Source: SIG575 sp045595725 (GTDB taxonomy: Bacteria > Bacillota > Clostridia > Oscillospirales > Acutalibacteraceae). From it: a stretch of 8,549 nucleotides of DNA. The notes under the pieces are model-generated. The model ran no database searches. It saw only the letters and a program-made list of their open reading frames with translations, and was not told where the DNA came from. Made by a program: the position numbers and the translations under genes. The stretch is from NCBI GenBank assembly GCA_045595725.1, contig JAZOAY010000109.1, positions 1 to 8,549 on the forward strand, read 5' to 3'. Shown here piece after piece: positions 6,366-8,549 of the stretch. Position 1 is the stretch's first letter, and each line of letters begins with the position of its first letter.

Positions 6366-7784
6366 ATGAAAAAAATACTTGCACTAACACTTTCGGTCAT
6401 TCTGATGTTTTCAGTTTTCACGATGACTTCATCAGCCTATTCAGCCGAAAAACTCACTCAGGAAGAATGGGACACACTTTATTCTTCACTTAAAGACGAT
6501 AACACTTTACCTATGCTCTGCCCCGGTGCAGACGAAACTCAGTTAGGTCTTGTATGGCATGCACCTGCAATTCCCGCAAAAGCAGAAGTTAAATTTTCAA
6601 AAAACAGCGACATGACAGATGCAACAACTTTCACAGGTCAGATTGACGCTGCCGAAAACAAAGAACAAGTTGTATGCCGTGTTGACATTACAGGTATTGA
6701 AGAAAACACAACATATTACTATCAATGGTACACAGGCGAAGACTGGAGTGAAATTTGCGAATACAAATCAAATTCTTTCGACTCATACAAAATGATGGTA
6801 ATAGGTGACATTCAGATAGGCGGTCAGACTGATGAAGCTACAAAACAGTCTGAAGACGGTTTTACATGGCAGAGTGTACTTGCAGAGGCCATGAGTAAAA
6901 ATCCCGATATTTCTTTTCTTCTTTCACCCGGCGACAACACTTCCACAGGTAAAGGAGCAAATGAATGGCAGACACTTCTTATGCCTCCTCTTGTAAGAAA
7001 CATCCCTCTTGCACTTGCTATCGGCAACCATGACAAAAAAGGTATGATGTATGATTACTATACACATATGCCCAACGAATTTTACGGAAAATATTTTACG
7101 GGACTTGACAGAGATTTTTACTTCACATACGGTGACGTGCTTTACCTTGTTTTTGATGCGACATCACCAAGTGCTGCTGACCACATGGCAATGGCAAAGA
7201 AAGCAGTTGAAGAAAATCCGGATGCAAAATGGAGAATTGCAGTTATGCATCAGGCACTTTTCGGTCCTGCATACGGCTCTATCGACCCTGAAACCGGTAT
7301 TCTCCTCAACGCAGTTTTCACACCTATCTTTGATACTTACGACGTTGACCTTGTTCTGACCGGTCACAGTCATCTTCAGGGACGTTCACATTTCATGGTG
7401 GAAAGTTCCGTTGTGGGCAAAGCAGAATCAGGCAAGGCGTATGTTGAACCGGAAGGTATTATTTACCTCAATTCAAACGCTGTATGCGACCACAATTCTT
7501 TCACACTCCCCCTGCCTCATGTCGCTTATGAATTTATTGAAAACGATGTTACAACGTATACAACTCTTGAATTCTATGGAGACACAATGAAGATTTCTAC
7601 ATTCAGAGGAGATAACAGCGAACTTCTTGATGAAATTTCAATCATTAAGAAAAACGTTGAACACAAAGATAATTCTCTCGGCAAAAATATTCAACGCCTC
7701 CTCTACAAAGTAGTAGAATTTCTCGGCATGGTTTATCAGAAAATTGATGCAATTGTAGTTGCAAACAGAGGCGGACATTTCTGA
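6366..7784 (+). CDS. Secreted purple-acid-phosphatase-like metallophosphoesterase
   Basis: A 472-residue exported protein. Residues 1-27 are a Sec signal peptide (KK, hydrophobic ILALTLSVILMFSVF, likely cut after AYSA); there is no lipobox cysteine. A fibronectin-III-like domain resembling the N-domain of purple acid phosphatases follows (about 52-138). The calcineurin-like metallophosphatase domain (about 141-370) has motifs GDIQ (147-150), GDN (189-191), GNHD (220-223), H295 in AVMHQ, and GHSH (333-336). Most metal ligands are present, but the purple-acid tyrosine of GDxxY is serine (S193) and the D-x-H histidine is Q150. The C-terminus (about 440-465) is an amphipathic helix that might hold the protein at the membrane. 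AAGGAG 9 nt upstream supports the ATG. It is co-transcribed with the MATE gene. Hydrolysis of an extracellular phosphoester is likely; the substrate is unknown. Confidence 0.88.
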   Translation: MKKILALTLSVILMFSVFTMTSSAYSAEKLTQEEWDTLYSSLKDDNTLPMLCPGADETQLGLVWHAPAIPAKAEVKFSKNSDMTDATTFTGQIDAAENKEQVVCRVDITGIEENTTYYYQWYTGEDWSEICEYKSNSFDSYKMMVIGDIQIGGQTDEATKQSEDGFTWQSVLAEAMSKNPDISFLLSPGDNTSTGKGANEWQTLLMPPLVRNIPLALAIGNHDKKGMMYDYYTHMPNEFYGKYFTGLDRDFYFTYGDVLYLVFDATSPSAADHMAMAKKAVEENPDAKWRIAVMHQALFGPAYGSIDPETGILLNAVFTPIFDTYDVDLVLTGHSHLQGRSHFMVESSVVGKAESGKAYVEPEGIIYLNSNAVCDHNSFTLPLPHVAYEFIENDVTTYTTLEFYGDTMKISTFRGDNSELLDEISIIKKNVEHKDNSLGKNIQRLLYKVVEFLGMVYQKIDAIVVANRGGHF

Positions 7785-7806
7785 GATAAAAAATAATAAA
7801 AATTGT

Positions 7807-7839
7807 AAGGGAGGGCATTCCAACTATGCCCTCCCTTTT
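7807..7839. terminator. Bidirectional intrinsic terminator between convergent genes
   Basis: A perfect 12-bp GC-rich stem (7807-7818 with 7826-7837) with a 7-nt loop lies between the phosphatase stop (7784) and the acetyltransferase stop (7858). On the plus strand it runs into TTTT; on the minus strand it is followed, after a short ACAA, by a T-rich stretch (complement of 7785-7803). Each U-tract is modest, but position and symmetry make a shared terminator the natural reading. Confidence 0.85.
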
Positions 7840-7857
7840 CAGTACCAAAGAAAAATA

Positions 7858-8334
7858 TCAGAATATAATTTCCATTTCTCTTTTCTGAGTTTTAAACCCG
7901 CATTTTTCATAGAATTTTACTGCACTTTCATTAAACTCCCATACGTTAAGTTCAATTGAAGAAACGTCCATTTTCTTTGCTTCTTCGACTACTTTTTCCA
8001 TGAGAAATGTGCCAATGTGCATTTTGCGATATTTTTCATCAACGCAGAAATCGTCTATGTACAAAAACTTTCTACCCACAAGTGCTTTTGTTTCTTCGAC
8101 AGTTCTGATTATACAAAAAGCATATCCTGCAACATTGTCTTCCTCGTCTGTCACAACAAAAACAGGCGAATTTTTATTTTTTATAATTCCGGTAATTTCC
8201 TTTTCATTATATTTCTGAAGATTTTCTTTATACACATCAGGTCTTCCGTTATGATGCAATGCACCGATACCAATAAGCATCTCTGCAATTTTCACAGCAT
8301 CCTTTTCCTCTGCTTTTCTGAAATTCATTATCAT
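7858..8334 (-). CDS. GNAT-family N-acetyltransferase
   Basis: A 158-residue acetyl-CoA-dependent N-acyltransferase of the GNAT fold, cytoplasmic, substrate unknown. The N-terminal strand and helix read MNFRKAEEKDAVKIAEML; strand 4 and the acetyl-CoA motif A are FLYIDDFCVDEKYRKMHIGTFLMEKV (about 90-115, with the pyrophosphate-binding R103-x-x-x-x-G108), followed by the motif B region ELNVWEFNESAVKFYEKCGF (about 128-147). Full length for the family. The ATG at 8334 has AAGGTG 6 nt upstream; an ATG two codons later is possible but further from it. It stands alone between the convergent phosphatase gene and tuf, with its own promoter and terminator. The segment HHNGRPDVYKENLQKY resembles a common Clostridia GNAT subgroup with no characterised member that I recall. 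Confidence 0.92.
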   Translation of the reverse strand: MIMNFRKAEEKDAVKIAEMLIGIGALHHNGRPDVYKENLQKYNEKEITGIIKNKNSPVFVVTDEEDNVAGYAFCIIRTVEETKALVGRKFLYIDDFCVDEKYRKMHIGTFLMEKVVEEAKKMDVSSIELNVWEFNESAVKFYEKCGFKTQKREMEIIF

Positions 8335-8353
8335 TTATATCACCTTCCGGTAT

Positions 8354-8382
8354 ATGATAACACAGTACAATGATAATTTCAA
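8354..8382 (-). promoter_or_regulatory. Promoter of the GNAT acetyltransferase gene
   Basis: On the minus strand a -35 TTGAAA (8377-8382) and a -10 TATCAT (8354-8359) are separated by 17 nt, each one base from consensus, with a TG at the extended -10 position. The expected start near 8347 gives a very short leader (about 13 nt) that still includes the AAGGTG ribosome binding site. The -35 begins one base after the U-tract of the tuf terminator. Confidence 0.8.
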
Positions 8383-8383
8383 T

Positions 8384-8419
8384 AAAAAAACACCGCAAAC
8401 TCACATGGAGTCTGCGGTG
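8384..8419 (-). terminator. Intrinsic terminator of tuf
   Basis: On the minus strand a 12-bp stem (8408-8419 with 8391-8402, one G-U wobble at 8398/8412) with a 5-nt loop is followed directly by seven T (8384-8390). The wobble is a mismatch on the plus strand, so the element is built for the minus transcript, ending about 40 nt after the tuf stop. Confidence 0.93.
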
Positions 8420-8456
8420 CATCTTTGTTTGAAAATTATCTACTACGAGCAGTTAA

Positions 8457-8549
8457 TTATTCAGCGATTGCTGTAACAACGCCTGAACCAACTGTACGGC
8501 CACCTTCACGGATAGCGAAACGAAGGCCTTCTTCGATAGCGATAGGAGT
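8457..8549 (-). CDS. tuf: Elongation factor Tu, C-terminal end (cut by window edge)
   Basis: EF-Tu is the GTPase that delivers aminoacyl-tRNA to the ribosome. Only the last 30 codons and the TAA are visible; the rest lies beyond the right edge. The peptide contains the highly conserved EF-Tu end GLRFAIREGGRTVGSGVV (residues 8-25 of the visible part), which belongs to domain 3, and ends TAIAE. No anomaly is visible. A strong intrinsic terminator follows, so tuf is the last gene of its transcript. Confidence 0.97.
   Translation of the reverse strand, partial: TPIAIEEGLRFAIREGGRTVGSGVVTAIAE

Noticed and set aside
8011..8028. Loss of the first glycine in the acetyl-CoA loop of the GNAT (R-K-M-H-I-G)
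   Set aside because: Related Clostridia GNATs commonly have R-G-K-H-I-G here, so histidine at this place is a normal family variant, not a sign of inactivation.
1..8549. CRISPR array, insertion sequence, tRNA/rRNA or toxin-antitoxin genes
   Set aside because: I looked for regularly spaced repeats, terminal inverted repeats with a transposase, tRNA-like cloverleafs and small paired ORFs and saw none; all space over 150 nt without a gene is explained by promoters, leaders or terminators.

Overview
The window looks like chromosomal DNA of a low-GC Bacillota, most likely class Clostridia (an Oscillospirales/Ruminococcus-type gut anaerobe is my best guess from protein style, not a proven assignment). 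The evidence is the gene order rimP-nusA-ylxR-ylxQ-infB-rbfA, the strong GGAGG-type ribosome binding sites, the AT-rich sigma-A-like promoters, and the Clostridia-style GNAT and MATE proteins.

Left part (1-4921, minus strand): the nusA-infB operon, read right to left. A promoter at 4893-4921 drives a leader of about 90 nt with two hairpins. Then come rimP (30S maturation), nusA (transcription elongation/termination), ylxR (RNA-binding, RNase P-linked in Bacillus), ylxQ (L7Ae-type RNA-binding protein), infB (initiation factor IF-2) and the start of rbfA (30S maturation), which runs off the left edge. Spacing is very tight (39 nt, 12 nt, a 17-nt overlap, 0 nt, a 1-nt overlap), so the genes are almost certainly co-transcribed and partly translationally coupled. 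Together they link transcription elongation to ribosome assembly and translation initiation.

Middle part (4940-7839, plus strand): a divergent promoter with a perfect extended -10 drives a two-gene unit: a 12-helix MATE-family exporter, then 3 nt later a secreted, fibronectin-like/metallophosphatase protein related to purple acid phosphatases. A 12-bp hairpin at 7807-7837 lies between this unit and the convergent acetyltransferase gene and can serve both strands as terminator.

Right part (7858-8549, minus strand): a monocistronic GNAT acetyltransferase with its own well-formed promoter, then the intrinsic terminator and last 30 codons of tuf (EF-Tu), cut by the right edge.

Most of the window is ordinary housekeeping DNA. 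I see no mobile element, CRISPR array, tRNA, rRNA or defence system, and no convincing undescribed system. The points most worth a second look are the unusual metal-ligand set and amphipathic C-terminal tail of the secreted phosphatase and its pairing with a MATE exporter, the structured rimP leader, the missing Shine-Dalgarno and possible mini-ORF at the MATE start, and the four-cysteine form of YlxR.
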